Positions 17,600 to 27,240 are shown, counted from the stretch's first letter. The stretch: 64,000 bases of DNA from Sphaerotilus montanus (GCF_013410775.1 NZ_JACCFH010000001.1:1178001-1242000); one strand, 5' to 3'. Translations and numbers: made by a program. Notes: a model not told the origin generated them from the letters alone.

Positions 17600-19267
17600 T
17601 CAGAAGTACCCGGGCTGGTGGTAGCCGCGCGACACGAGTTCGCCCTGCACCGAGACCGCGGGCGAGGCTGGGGCGTCCAACGTGTGCAGCGTGCCCTGCC
17701 CTTCGCCGCCGGCCAGCGTGCCGTCGGCGTTGGCGTCGAACACGGTGGTGGTGGACGCGCAGGCGTTGGTCGGCGCGTAGCCCAGGTGGCTGGCCGTCGC
17801 GACGAAGGTGGAGGCCAGGCCGGCGAGCGTGGCAGTCTGCGACTGGAAGCGGGCGGCGGGTGTGTGCACCGCGCCCGGCCCGGCCCAGTTGCAGACCATG
17901 CCGAGCAGGCTGCCGTCGGTGGTGGCCAGCGCGTCGGTGAAGGCGAAGTAGCCTTGCACGGTGCGGCTGTCGGCGGCGCTGTCGTAGGTGCTGCTGACGG
18001 CCAGCGCGCGGGCGTGGCGGTCGCCGGTGCCGGCCTGCCAGGCGTAGAGGAACTGGCCTGCGCCGGTCGTGCGGTCGTAGCGGCCGCCGAAGCGGTCGAA
18101 GTTGCCGCGCCAGCCGGTGGAGGTTCCCGCCACCACGGCGCTGCCGGGGGCACCGGCCGGGAGTTGTTCAGCCGGATCGAGTTCGTTGGTGGTGAAGCTG
18201 GCCACCTGGCGGGCGTAGTCGGTGTCGGCGAGGTCGGCCGGCGCGCCGCAGTACTGGCCGGAGCGGGCGCCGAAGTCGATCTGGTCGCCCTGGCGGCTGT
18301 AGCGCACGGTGGTGACGCGGGCGCGCTGGTAGCGGCCGCTGGTCATGCGGTCGCTGCAGCCGAAGGTGGCGTCGCTGGCCAGGTCGAACCCTGCCACGCG
18401 CAGCACGCCGCTGTAGGCCGCGGCCGTCGCGTCGGGCCGGTGCTGCAGCACGATCTCGCCGCTGCGCCCGGCCGAGGTGCCGGCGTTCCGGCTCACGGCG
18501 AGGCGGTAGGTGTAGGTCTTGCCGAAGGGGTCGAGCGACACCGTGGCGGCGTGCACGGTCACGCCCGTCAGCGCCGGCAGCGCGGTCAGCACGGTGGAGA
18601 ACGGCGTGGTCAGGTCGGTACGGAAGCCGGCCGCTGGCATGGACAGCGTACCGCCGGAGCTGGTGATCGTCGCGCGCATCACGGCCATCAGCAGCAGGCC
18701 CTGGCGGGTGGCGTGTTTCACGCCGGCCGTGCGCGCGTTGAGCTGTGCCACCACGCAAGGCTGGCCGCTGGCCGCGTCGGTCGGCAGCCACAGGCCGAGG
18801 TCCCCGCCCGGCAGCAGGCCGGATTCGGTGCCACTGCCGTCCTCGTGGTTCGCGTAGAGCAGCTGCGGGCCGTAGCATCCGGCGTTGCTGCCTTGCAGGA
18901 AGAGGTTGCCGAAACTCAGCAGCCCGCCCAGCGACACGCTGGTGTCGCCGGCCAGCACCGCCTCGATGCGGGCGCCCATGTCGGTCAGCTCGGCGCGTCC
19001 GGCACCGGCACCCAGCGGCACCGCGAGGGCGCGCGCCGTGGTCGAGGCCGCCGCCGATGCGCTGCCCAGCTCAGCCGGCGAGGCCACGACGAGGCCGGTC
19101 GGGAAGCTCTCGCTGGCGCTGACACTCGCCTGCGCGGTCGTCGGACTGGTCACCAGCGCCAGCGCCAGCTCGCCGCCGCTGCTGCCACCCCCGCCACAGG
19201 CGCTCAGCAGCAGGGGAAATGCCAGCGCCAGCACCGGGCGCGCGAAAGAAGGCAAGGACGACGACAT
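17600..19267 (-). CDS. Large secreted lipoprotein of unknown function
   Basis: 555 residues. The signal peptide ends in a lipobox LLSAC followed by GGGGSSGG, a flexible linker typical of outer-membrane lipoproteins. The rest is beta-rich, Ala/Ser/Thr/Gly-rich and has a few scattered cysteines (for example in NAGCYGPQLL, QPCVVAQ and YCGAPADLADTD) that could form disulfides. No enzyme motif is visible. The start at 19267 was chosen over an upstream in-frame ATG because it opens the signal peptide. The gene converges with the EF-G-like gene, 33 bases apart. Confidence 0.75.
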   Translation of the reverse strand: MSSSLPSFARPVLALAFPLLLSACGGGGSSGGELALALVTSPTTAQASVSASESFPTGLVVASPAELGSASAAASTTARALAVPLGAGAGRAELTDMGARIEAVLAGDTSVSLGGLLSFGNLFLQGSNAGCYGPQLLYANHEDGSGTESGLLPGGDLGLWLPTDAASGQPCVVAQLNARTAGVKHATRQGLLLMAVMRATITSSGGTLSMPAAGFRTDLTTPFSTVLTALPALTGVTVHAATVSLDPFGKTYTYRLAVSRNAGTSAGRSGEIVLQHRPDATAAAYSGVLRVAGFDLASDATFGCSDRMTSGRYQRARVTTVRYSRQGDQIDFGARSGQYCGAPADLADTDYARQVASFTTNELDPAEQLPAGAPGSAVVAGTSTGWRGNFDRFGGRYDRTTGAGQFLYAWQAGTGDRHARALAVSSTYDSAADSRTVQGYFAFTDALATTDGSLLGMVCNWAGPGAVHTPAARFQSQTATLAGLASTFVATASHLGYAPTNACASTTTVFDANADGTLAGGEGQGTLHTLDAPASPAVSVQGELVSRGYHQPGYF

Positions 19268-19369
19268 GCATGGACTCCGCAAGACTGAGCGGCCCATCTG
19301 AGCAGCCCGAGCCGCCACTGTCGTCCTTCATCTCAGGGGCTAAAGTTCGAAAACTGACCCCATCTGCGG

Positions 19370-21001
19370 TCAATTGCGCGAACGATGCGGATCCCGTGCA
19401 TCCTTCCACCAGGCACCGGCCTTCTGCCGCAGCGTCAGGCGCTCGTCGGAGAGCACGTCCAGGAAATCCGACAGCCGCTTGGACTTGACGATGGTGTAGC
19501 CCGTCACCACCAGCGAGGCCACCAGCGTGCCGACGAAGATCAGTCCACGCTGCCACAGCGGCGCGTCGGCCTCGGCGAGCAGGTTCATGCCGAGGAAGCC
19601 GGTGGAGAGCGTGCCGATCAGCCCGGCGATGGTCACCACCGTGAGCCGCACGACGGTGTTGGCCTGGCGGCGCAGGCTGTCGGTGTCGAGGTAGGTGTTC
19701 ATCTCGCCGACCCGCTCGCGCACCTCGGGATAGAGCGTGTTCAGCCCCAGGTGCGCGACGCAGAGGTGGTGCAGCGCGCGGGTCTGCACCTGCTCGGAGA
19801 TCTCGTGGAACCAGTAGCGGTGCGTGAAGCGCAGGAAGGTCTCGAAGTTGCTGCGCACCGCCCGCTTGAAGCGCTTGACCGAGCCGGCGTCGGCGATGCT
19901 GAGCGCATCCAGCGCCACCACCAGCCGGTCCGAGAACATCAGCAGCGCGGCCTTCTGGAAGTGCGCGATCAGGAAGAGCAGGAAATGCTGGTGGCGGAAC
20001 TGGGCGAGCACGCCACGCTCCCGGTCGGTGAAGAACGGCGCGCCAGCACACCCGACCACCACCAGCGCATGGCCGCAGCAGAGGTAGCGCGTGTGCGGCG
20101 CCGCACCGCCTGCGCACCAGAAGCGGTCGTAGCAGTAGCGCGACTCGAAATCCGCCAGATGCTGTTCGGCGAACGGCAGCAACTCGTCGCCGCCACCGCG
20201 CCCGGACACCAGCCCGAGCCGCACGAAATCGGCGCGGCTGAGCTGCGCCGGGTCGTCCACCGCGAGGTAGCCCATCACCGGCATGCGGTGGTACTCGATC
20301 TGGCGGAAGCGCAGCGGGCCGGTGGCGTCCTCCTGGTCCGGCACCAGCGGCTGCAGCAGCCAGCGCCAGTGCGCCGCCAGCCGGGGTGCGCGGTGGCGGG
20401 CGACGAAGGCGAGGAAGGCCTCCCGATCACCCGCATCCGAGGCGGCCAGCACCTGCGCGTCGGCGCCCAGCCATTCGACCGCGACCGCGCAGTGCAGACC
20501 GCGGCCCTCGCCGTCCCAGCCCGGCGGGTAGCCGCGGCCGAAGCGGTAGAGCACCTCCTGCGCCACCGCCAGCGGCAGGTCGTCGGCGCAGACCTCGACG
20601 TTGAGCATCACCACGTCGACGTCGTAGAAGAAGTACAGGTCGATGTGCGCCACCTGCAGCGTGACCGGCGCCTCTCCGGCCTGCAGCGTCACGCGCACCT
20701 GCCGCACGTCGTCCCGGCGCAGCACCTGCATCGACGAGGCGCCGCCCGTGCGGCCGCGGGCCGAGCCGTCGCCGTACAGGAAGCGCTGCACATAGGGCAG
20801 GAACGTGACGAACTCGTTGTAGTGGCGCTCGTGGAAGCCGCTGGCCTCGCCGGTGTATTCGTCCACCACCGCGTGCCAGGGCTGGGCGCCACCGGCCTCC
20901 AGCAGTTGTTCCCAGGGACGGCGATCGGAGCGATCCCCCTCGCGGGGCATGAGTTGCAGCGGCCACAACAGGCTCTGCCGGAAATGTCGGACAGTGGTCA
21001 T
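19370..21001 (-). CDS. CorA-like protein with long N-terminal domain
   Basis: 543 residues. The C-terminus has two membrane helices (about 455-478 and 488-508), the first ending in FLGMNLL. The GMN triplet is the signature of CorA-type Mg2+/divalent cation channels. The long helix ahead (EVRERVGEMNTYLDTDSLRRQANT region) matches the CorA stalk. The first 350 residues are much longer than in classical CorA (about 316 total) and include a Cys-rich stretch (RYCYDRFWC, YLCCGH). It is probably a homopentameric inner-membrane channel; ion specificity is unknown. The ATG at 21001 is preferred to an upstream start because the conserved part begins there. Confidence 0.78.
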   Translation of the reverse strand: MTTVRHFRQSLLWPLQLMPREGDRSDRRPWEQLLEAGGAQPWHAVVDEYTGEASGFHERHYNEFVTFLPYVQRFLYGDGSARGRTGGASSMQVLRRDDVRQVRVTLQAGEAPVTLQVAHIDLYFFYDVDVVMLNVEVCADDLPLAVAQEVLYRFGRGYPPGWDGEGRGLHCAVAVEWLGADAQVLAASDAGDREAFLAFVARHRAPRLAAHWRWLLQPLVPDQEDATGPLRFRQIEYHRMPVMGYLAVDDPAQLSRADFVRLGLVSGRGGGDELLPFAEQHLADFESRYCYDRFWCAGGAAPHTRYLCCGHALVVVGCAGAPFFTDRERGVLAQFRHQHFLLFLIAHFQKAALLMFSDRLVVALDALSIADAGSVKRFKRAVRSNFETFLRFTHRYWFHEISEQVQTRALHHLCVAHLGLNTLYPEVRERVGEMNTYLDTDSLRRQANTVVRLTVVTIAGLIGTLSTGFLGMNLLAEADAPLWQRGLIFVGTLVASLVVTGYTIVKSKRLSDFLDVLSDERLTLRQKAGAWWKDARDPHRSRN

Positions 21002-21132
21002 GGCGCCGATTGGAGCGTCCGACCTGCCGGCTGACCATGCGGATCGCCCCGATGGCCATCGCCGATCGCGCCGGAATTCCGGTGATCGTTCCTTTCTTGC
21101 ATCTGGGGCACCCCCTGATACTCGCAATCACC

Positions 21133-22383
21133 ATGCGTCTACTCTTCGTTCACCAGAATTTTCCGGGCCAGTACGTTCACCTCGCACCTGCCCTGGTGCA
21201 AGCCGGCCATGAAGTCCGTGCGCTGATGCTGGAGCCCACGGCACGCGATCTGCCCGGTGTGGCCGGCACGCGCTACAAGGTCCTGCGCGGCAGCACGCCG
21301 AACATCCACCCCTGGGCCGGCGAGTTCGAGACCAAGGTCCTGCGTGGGGAAGGGGCCGCGCGGGCGGCCCTGGCGATGCGCCAGCAGGGCTTCACGCCGG
21401 ACGTCATCTGTGCCCATCCCGGCTGGGGAGAAGCCCTGTTCCTGCGCGACATCTGGCCCGAGGCGCGACAGTTGCACTTCGTCGAGTGGTACTACGGCTG
21501 GGATGGCCACGACGTCACCTTCGACCCCGAGTTTCCGCCGCGCAGCATCGACGCGCGCCTGCGCATCCGCACCAAGAACACCCACCTGCTGCACGGCCTG
21601 ATGGACATGGATGCCGGCATCTCGCCGACCACGTGGCAACGCTCGACCGTGCCGGAGCTCTTCCGCCCGAAGGTCGAGGTCATCCACGACGGCGTGGACA
21701 CGCAGGTCATCCAGCCGAACGCGGACGCGGTGTTCGAGTGCGCCCTGCCCGGCTCGTCCGCACGGCTGCGTCTGACGCGCCAGGACCAGGTCATCAGCTT
21801 CATCAACCGCAACTTCGAGCCCAACCGCGGCTACCACGCCTTCCTGCGCGCACTGCCGGCGATGCTGGCGCGCTGCCCGCAGGCGCAGGTGGTGATGGTC
21901 GGTGCCGACGGGGTGTCCTACGGCGCGAAGTCCGAGGACGGCCGCTCCTGGCGCGACCGCTTCCTCGACGAGATCCGCCCGCAACTCACCCCCGCGCAGA
22001 TCGCCCGGCTGCACTTCGTCGGCCGCCTGCCCCATGCCCAGCTGATCCGGCTCTACCAGGTCACGCGGGCCCACGTCTACCTGACCTACCCGTTCGTGCT
22101 GTCCTGGTCGATGCTGGAGGCGATGTCGGCCGGGGCGCTGGTGATCGGCTCGCGCACCGCGCCGGTCGAGGAAGTGATCGAGCACGGCCGCAACGGCTGG
22201 CTGGTCGATTTCTTCGACCGCGACGGCCTGGCCCGCGCCATGTGCGAGGCGCTGGAGGCCCCGCCCGGCGCCCACGACGCGCTGCGCAGCAACGCCCGCG
22301 AAACCATCGTCAGCCGCTATGACCTGGAGCGCATCTGCCTGCCCAGGCAGATGGCGCTGGTGGAGCGGCTCGCGCTGGGCTGA
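21133..22383 (+). CDS. Glycosyltransferase, GT4-like
   Basis: 416 residues with two Rossmann-like domains. It begins with the strand MRLLFVHQNFPGQYVHLAPAL typical of GT-B enzymes, has VIHDGVDT in the middle linker, and a C-terminal nucleotide-sugar site (SWSMLEAMSAGALVIGSRTAPVEEVI region with the E-x7-E pattern). It probably adds a sugar to a glycan or lipid at the cytoplasmic face. No other glycan genes adjoin it. It diverges from the CorA-like gene and its 3' end overlaps the DUF2917 gene tail by about 74 bases. Confidence 0.86.
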   Translation: MRLLFVHQNFPGQYVHLAPALVQAGHEVRALMLEPTARDLPGVAGTRYKVLRGSTPNIHPWAGEFETKVLRGEGAARAALAMRQQGFTPDVICAHPGWGEALFLRDIWPEARQLHFVEWYYGWDGHDVTFDPEFPPRSIDARLRIRTKNTHLLHGLMDMDAGISPTTWQRSTVPELFRPKVEVIHDGVDTQVIQPNADAVFECALPGSSARLRLTRQDQVISFINRNFEPNRGYHAFLRALPAMLARCPQAQVVMVGADGVSYGAKSEDGRSWRDRFLDEIRPQLTPAQIARLHFVGRLPHAQLIRLYQVTRAHVYLTYPFVLSWSMLEAMSAGALVIGSRTAPVEEVIEHGRNGWLVDFFDRDGLARAMCEALEAPPGAHDALRSNARETIVSRYDLERICLPRQMALVERLALG

Positions 22384-22666
22384 CGCGGCTGTGTGCGGCG
22401 GCCGGGCGCACCCCGGCGTGCCAGACCTGCACGCGCGCCGTCTCCGCGCCGTCGCACTCGATCACCACCTCGCCCGCGCCGCACAGCAGCCAGTCCTCGC
22501 CCGCCGCGAGAAAATGGTCGCCAGCGTCGCCCGACTGGGTCAGCCAGATGCGGCCGGCATCGACCTGCACCCGGGTATAGCCGTCGTGCGGCCGGGCCAG
22601 CGTCAGCACCGCGCCGGGGCGCAGGCTGAGCGGGGACGAGGGGGTGAAGTGCAAGGTGGTGTCCAT
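22310..22666 (-). CDS. DUF2917 small protein
   Basis: 118 residues. Residues 10-90 form a single beta-barrel-like DUF2917 domain, with LRPGAVLTLARP, GRIWLTQSGDAGDHFLAAGEDW and a final VQVWHAG strand. The family is cupin-like and of unknown function, common in betaproteobacteria. The tail after about residue 90 is low-complexity Ala/Pro-rich and overlaps the convergent glycosyltransferase 3' end, so its exact length is less sure. It is divergent from the MocR regulator, whose operator-like repeats lie between them. Confidence 0.7.
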   Translation of the reverse strand: MDTTLHFTPSSPLSLRPGAVLTLARPHDGYTRVQVDAGRIWLTQSGDAGDHFLAAGEDWLLCGAGEVVIECDGAETARVQVWHAGVRPAAAHSRVSPARAAPPAPSAWAGRCAPGHSG

Positions 22667-22775
22667 GCCTTGCACCTTAGGTGGGCCGTGTCGATCGCGA
22701 CAGCCACACCGGACCCCCAACACGGCCACCACACCCCCCGCCGCAGCGCGCCTGTGCCGGTCGCATTGCAGTTCA

Positions 22776-22810
22776 TCTGTACTGGTCACCAGACCACCGA
22801 CCCATACAGA
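22776..22810. promoter_or_regulatory. Operator-like repeats upstream of the MocR gene
   Basis: An inverted repeat TCTGTA (22776-22781) and TACAGA (22805-22810) flanks the inner element CTGGT-CA-CCAG, ending nine bases before the MocR ATG at 22819. MocR regulators usually bind repeats in their own promoter, so autoregulation and control of the divergent DUF2917 gene are plausible. Confidence 0.35.
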
Positions 22811-22818
22811 ATGGGTCC

Positions 22819-24246
22819 ATGGACCACGCCAACGACACCCTGTACCTGCAGATCGCCGAACGCATCGCCCACCCGATCCGCTCGGGCACGCTGGCCCGCG
22901 GCGAGCGCATCCCTTCGGTGCGCGAACTGGCGCGGCAGCAGGGCGTGTCGCTGTCCACCGTCGTGCAGGCCTACCGCACGCTCGAAGACGCCCGGCTGAT
23001 CGAGGCCCGCCCGCGCTCGGGCTACTTCGTCGCCGCCCGTGCGCCCCGCCCGCCCGAGCCGGAACCGTCGCGCCCGCCGGCCGATTCGCAGCCGGTCGAC
23101 GTCAGCTCGCTCGGCGCCCAGGTGATGCAGCTCGCCACCGACCCGCGCTTCCTCTCCTTCGGCGCCGCCTGCCCGAGCGGCGAGCTGTTCGCGCAGGACC
23201 GCGTGCGCCGCGCCGTCAGCCGCGCCGCACAGCGCCACCGCGCGACGCTGTGCCAGTACCCGATCGGCCCCGGCAACGAGCAGTTGCGCCGCGCCATCGC
23301 CCGCTACGCGATGGGCCTGGGCTGCCAGCTCGATGCGCGCGAGCTGCTCGTCACCAACGGCTGCCTGGAGGCGATCAGCCTGTGCCTGCGCGCCGTGACG
23401 CAGCCGGGCGACGTGGTGGCGCTGGAGTCGCCGTCGTACTTCGGTTTCCTCGAAATCCTCGAAAGCATGCACCTGCGCGCGCTGGAGATCCCCACACATC
23501 CGCGCACCGGGCTGTCGCTGGACGCGCTGCAGCTCGCCTTCGACACGCAGCCGGTCAAGGCGGTGCTGGCGGTGCCGACGCTCTCCAACCCGATCGGCGC
23601 GTCGATGCCGCTGGCCGAGCGCAAGCGGCTGGCGCAGATGGTGGCCGAGCGCGGCATCCCGCTGATCGAGGACGTGCTCTACAACGACCTCGCCGAACAG
23701 GACGACCGCCGCCGCGCCGTCAAGTCCTTCGACACCACGGGCCACGTGATGGTCTGCGGCTCGTTCTCGAAGACGGTGGCGCCGGGCATCCGGCTGGGCT
23801 GGGTCGAGGCGGGGCGCTGGGGGGCGCAGGTCCGCCGCTTGAAAGCCGTGCATTCGGGCGGGCACACGGAGCTGCTGGAGCTGGCGATGGCCGATCTGCT
23901 GACCCAGGCGGGCAGCGAATCCGCCTACCGCCAGTTGCGCGCCACGATCGCCGCCCGGGTGGACGAGGCACGCGGCCTGATCGCCGAGAGCTTTCCGCGT
24001 GGCACGCGGGTGACCGACCCGGCGGGCGGCTACATCCTGTGGGTCGAGCTGCCGCCGGGGAGCGACTCGCTGGCGCTGTTCCACGCCTGCCTGGCCGAGC
24101 ACATCTGCTTCGCGCCGGGGACGATGTTCAGCGCGACCGACCGCTACCGGCGCTGCCTGCGGCTGGGGGTCGGCGGGCGCTGGGATGCCGAGCAGCGGGC
24201 CGGGCTGCGGCGCATCGGCGAGCTGGCGCGGGCTATGCTCGGTTGA
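22819..24246 (+). CDS. MocR-type regulator (GntR HTH fused to PLP aminotransferase fold)
   Basis: 475 residues. Residues 1-75 form a GntR winged helix (RIPSVRELARQQGVSLSTVVQAYRTLE region); residues 100-475 form a class I aminotransferase fold with the PLP lysine K318 in the SFSKTVAPGIRLGW motif. MocR proteins use PLP as effector to control vitamin B6 or amino-acid genes rather than catalyse transamination. Its stop overlaps the helicase start (TGATG), so the two are co-transcribed, an unusual partner for MocR. Confidence 0.9.
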   Translation: MDHANDTLYLQIAERIAHPIRSGTLARGERIPSVRELARQQGVSLSTVVQAYRTLEDARLIEARPRSGYFVAARAPRPPEPEPSRPPADSQPVDVSSLGAQVMQLATDPRFLSFGAACPSGELFAQDRVRRAVSRAAQRHRATLCQYPIGPGNEQLRRAIARYAMGLGCQLDARELLVTNGCLEAISLCLRAVTQPGDVVALESPSYFGFLEILESMHLRALEIPTHPRTGLSLDALQLAFDTQPVKAVLAVPTLSNPIGASMPLAERKRLAQMVAERGIPLIEDVLYNDLAEQDDRRRAVKSFDTTGHVMVCGSFSKTVAPGIRLGWVEAGRWGAQVRRLKAVHSGGHTELLELAMADLLTQAGSESAYRQLRATIAARVDEARGLIAESFPRGTRVTDPAGGYILWVELPPGSDSLALFHACLAEHICFAPGTMFSATDRYRRCLRLGVGGRWDAEQRAGLRRIGELARAMLG

Positions 24247-26570
24247 TGGATGTCACCACCGAGGATCTGCCGCCCCTGACCGTCGCCGTGCGCACGCTGT
24301 GCGAGTTCACCGCCAAGGCGGGCGACCTCGACGTGCGCTTCACCCCGGCGCCGACCGCGATCGAGGGCATCGAAGGCCACGCGGTGGTGGCATCTCGGCG
24401 CGGCGCGGGCTACCAGAAGGAGATCCCGCTGTCCGGCCGCCACGGCGAGCTGCTGGTGCGGGGCCGCGCGGACGGGTTCGACGCGGACAAGGGCCGGCTG
24501 GAGGAGGTGAAAACCCACCGCGGCGCCGGTGCCCTCGCCCGCCAGCCCGCCAACCACCGCGCGCTGCACTGGGCGCAGGCGATGGTCTACGGCTGGCTGC
24601 TGTGCGAACGCGACGGCCTCGAACGGCTCGAACTCGCGCTCGTCTACTACGACATCGGCAGCCGCCAGGAAACCGTGTTCACGCAGACGCTGGACGCCGA
24701 GGCGCTGCGCCAGCACTTCGTCCAGCGCTGCGAGGCCTACATCGCCTGGGCGCAGCTCGAACACGCGCACCGCCGCGCCCGCGACGCCGCGCTGGCCGTG
24801 CTGCGTTTCCCGCACAGCGATTTCCGCACCGGCCAGCGCCCGCTCGCCGAAGCCGTGTTCAAGGTCGCCCGCGCCGGCCGCCCGCTGATGGCCCAGGCGC
24901 CCACCGGCATCGGCAAGACCATCGGCACGGTGTTCCCGCTGCTGCGCGCCCTGCCCGGCCAGCAGATCGACCGCGTGTTCTTCCTCACCGCCAAGACCTC
25001 CGGCCGCGCGCTGGCGCTCGACGCGGTGGCGACGCTGCGCCGCGCCGAGCCGGACCTGCCGCTGCGGGCGCTGGAGCTGGTGGCGCGCGAGAAGGCTTGC
25101 GAGCATCCGGACAAGGCCTGCCACGGCGAGTCGTGCCCGCTGGCGGAGGGTTTCTACGACCGCCTGCCCGCGGCGCGCGAGGCGGCGCTGACGGTTCCGG
25201 TCTGGCACCGCGAGGGCGTGCGCGCAGTGGCGGCGGCGCACGGCGTCTGCCCCTACTACCTCGGGCAGGAGCTGGCGCGCTGGGCCGATCTGGTCATCGG
25301 CGACTACAACCATTTCTTCGATTTGTCCGCCATGCTGCACGCGCTCACGCAGATCAACGGCTGGCGCGTGGCGCTGCTGCTGGACGAGGCGCACAACCTC
25401 GTGGACCGCGCGCGGCTGATGCACACCGGCGAACTCGACCAGCTCAGCGTGCGCGGCCTGCGCCACACGGTGCCCAAGGCGCTGCAGAAGCCGCTCGACA
25501 AGCTCAACCGCGTCTGGAAGGCGCTGAACGCCAGCGAGTCGAATGACGGCGAGGACAACGCCTACCGCGTGCTGCCTGCGCTGCCCGACGAACTGATGAC
25601 CGCGATCCAGCAAGCCGCCACCGCCGTCATCGACCACCTCGTCGATCACCCGACCACCGTGGACGCGGCGCTGCAGGGCTTCCTGTTCGACGCGCTGCAC
25701 CTGACGAAGCTGGCGGAATCGTTCGGGCCGCATTCGCTGTGCGACCTGACGCCGTCGCGGGACGGGCGGACCTCGGTGCTGTGCCTGCGCAACGTCGTGC
25801 CGGCGCCGTTCCTCGGGCCGCGCTGGGCGGTGGCGCACACGGCGACGCTGTTCTCGGCCACGCTGCAGCCGCCAGCGTTTCACCGGGAGCTGCTCGGCCT
25901 GCCGGAGCAGACGGCGTGGATCGACGTGGACTCGCCGTTCGAGCGCGCGCAACTGGACATCCACATCGCCCGCGACATCTCGACCCGCTGGCAGCACCGC
26001 GACGCCTCGGTCGCACCGATCACCGCGCTGATCGCCGCGCAGTACGCCGAGCGGCCGGGCAACTACCTCGCCTTCTTCAGCAGCTTCGACTACCTCGACC
26101 GGGTGGCCGTGGCGTTCGAGGCGGCGCACCCGGACGTGCCGGTGTGGAAGCAGTCGCGGCGCATGAGCGAGCCGGAGCAGACCGCCTTCCTCGCCCGATT
26201 CGCGGCGGGCGGGCGCGGCGTGGGGTTTGCGGTGCTGGGCGGCGCGTTCGCGGAAGGCATCGACCTGCCCGGCGACCGGCTGATCGGCGCGTTCATCGCC
26301 ACCCTCGGCCTGCCGCAGGTCAACCCGGTCAACGAGCAGATCCGCCGCCGCCTCGATACGCTGGTCAGCCGCGACACGGGCAGCGGGTTCGACTGCGCGT
26401 ACCTGTTCCCTGGTGTGCAGAAGGTGGTGCAGGCGGCCGGCCGGGTGATCCGCACGCCGCAGGACCGCGGCGTCGTCCACCTGATCGACGACCGGTTCGC
26501 GGGGGCGCAGGTGCAGGGGCTGATGCCGCGGTGGTGGGGGCTGGGGCAGCGTTCAGCCGAGGGCGAATGA
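24246..26570 (+). CDS. RecB/Cas4-like nuclease fused to XPD/DinG-type FeS helicase
   Basis: 774 residues. The N-terminal domain carries the RecB-family nuclease motifs GRAD (D76), EVK (E87-x-K89) and QxxxY (Q111, Y115). The helicase part has Walker A PTGIGKT (K224), four cysteines C285, C292, C297 and C335 at the spacing of the XPD/DinG 4Fe-4S cluster, a DEAH box in LLLDEAHN (about 379-386), and C-terminal motifs including FFSSFDYL, GGAFAEGIDLPGD and QAAGRVIRTPQD. It should unwind DNA 5' to 3' and may cut it. The ATG overlaps the MocR stop by one base. Its 3' end overlaps the convergent SGNH gene by 18 bases. Confidence 0.88.
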   Translation: MDVTTEDLPPLTVAVRTLCEFTAKAGDLDVRFTPAPTAIEGIEGHAVVASRRGAGYQKEIPLSGRHGELLVRGRADGFDADKGRLEEVKTHRGAGALARQPANHRALHWAQAMVYGWLLCERDGLERLELALVYYDIGSRQETVFTQTLDAEALRQHFVQRCEAYIAWAQLEHAHRRARDAALAVLRFPHSDFRTGQRPLAEAVFKVARAGRPLMAQAPTGIGKTIGTVFPLLRALPGQQIDRVFFLTAKTSGRALALDAVATLRRAEPDLPLRALELVAREKACEHPDKACHGESCPLAEGFYDRLPAAREAALTVPVWHREGVRAVAAAHGVCPYYLGQELARWADLVIGDYNHFFDLSAMLHALTQINGWRVALLLDEAHNLVDRARLMHTGELDQLSVRGLRHTVPKALQKPLDKLNRVWKALNASESNDGEDNAYRVLPALPDELMTAIQQAATAVIDHLVDHPTTVDAALQGFLFDALHLTKLAESFGPHSLCDLTPSRDGRTSVLCLRNVVPAPFLGPRWAVAHTATLFSATLQPPAFHRELLGLPEQTAWIDVDSPFERAQLDIHIARDISTRWQHRDASVAPITALIAAQYAERPGNYLAFFSSFDYLDRVAVAFEAAHPDVPVWKQSRRMSEPEQTAFLARFAAGGRGVGFAVLGGAFAEGIDLPGDRLIGAFIATLGLPQVNPVNEQIRRRLDTLVSRDTGSGFDCAYLFPGVQKVVQAAGRVIRTPQDRGVVHLIDDRFAGAQVQGLMPRWWGLGQRSAEGE

Positions 26571-27203
26571 GCGCACTGTCTCGGCGATGACCCCACCGAG
26601 CCGCGCGTGGGCCGCCGCGTCGAGGTGGATGCCCTCCTCCGTGCTGACGGCGATGTGCTCGCCCGCGTCGAGGAAGGCCACCCCGCGCTGCGCCGCCACC
26701 GCCCGCATCGCCGCCGCCAGCCCGCGCGCCTTGGCCGCCCCGCCGCTGAACATGTCGGCCAGCACGCCGTGTTCCTCGATCGGCGGCGGGCAGACCAGCA
26801 GCACCTGCACCCGCGCCTCGCCCGGCCGGGTGTTTTCCAGCACGGTGTCGATCAGTGCGTGGGCGCCTTCGGCGATCTGCTCGGCACTGGCGCCGAAGCG
26901 GGCCTTGAGGTCGTTGGTGCCGAGCAGGAAGACCACCACGTCGAGCGGCCGGTGCGACTGCAGGCTGGCCGGCAGGGTGCGCAGCGCGTTGCGGTCGGCG
27001 CCCTCGACCGGGTCGTCACGGCCGATGGTGCGGCCGGGCAGGCCGTCCTCGATGACGTGCCAGTCCGGGCCGAGCGCGGCCTGCAGCACACCGGGCCAGC
27101 GCTCGCGGCGGCCGAGCCGGCGGGCGTCATCGCGGGAGCGCATGGGCTGGGTGCCGTGGGTGTTGGAGTCGCCGAAGCAGAGGAGCGTGCGGAGCGTGGT
27201 CAT
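26553..27203 (-). CDS. SGNH/GDSL-family esterase
   Basis: 216 residues, arylesterase-like. Block I is FGDSNTHG with nucleophile S13; the oxyanion Gly/Asn are in the middle GTND motif; block V is EGIHLD, where Glu replaces the usual Asp three residues before the catalytic His. No signal peptide is seen. The ATG at 27203 was chosen over an upstream in-frame start because the fold begins directly with the first strand LLCFGDS. The substrate is unknown. Confidence 0.85.
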   Translation of the reverse strand: MTTLRTLLCFGDSNTHGTQPMRSRDDARRLGRRERWPGVLQAALGPDWHVIEDGLPGRTIGRDDPVEGADRNALRTLPASLQSHRPLDVVVFLLGTNDLKARFGASAEQIAEGAHALIDTVLENTRPGEARVQVLLVCPPPIEEHGVLADMFSGGAAKARGLAAAMRAVAAQRGVAFLDAGEHIAVSTEEGIHLDAAAHARLGGVIAETVRSFALG

Positions 27204-27240
27204 CGGGAGGATCCCTTGGCGCAAGGCCGTGCAGGAGGTG

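Noticed and set aside
19330-19372. GGGGTCAGTTTTCGAA-like stretch resembling an IS end
   Set aside because: Only one such end is seen, no transposase or duplicate is nearby, and it fits a simple promoter region of the lipoprotein gene.
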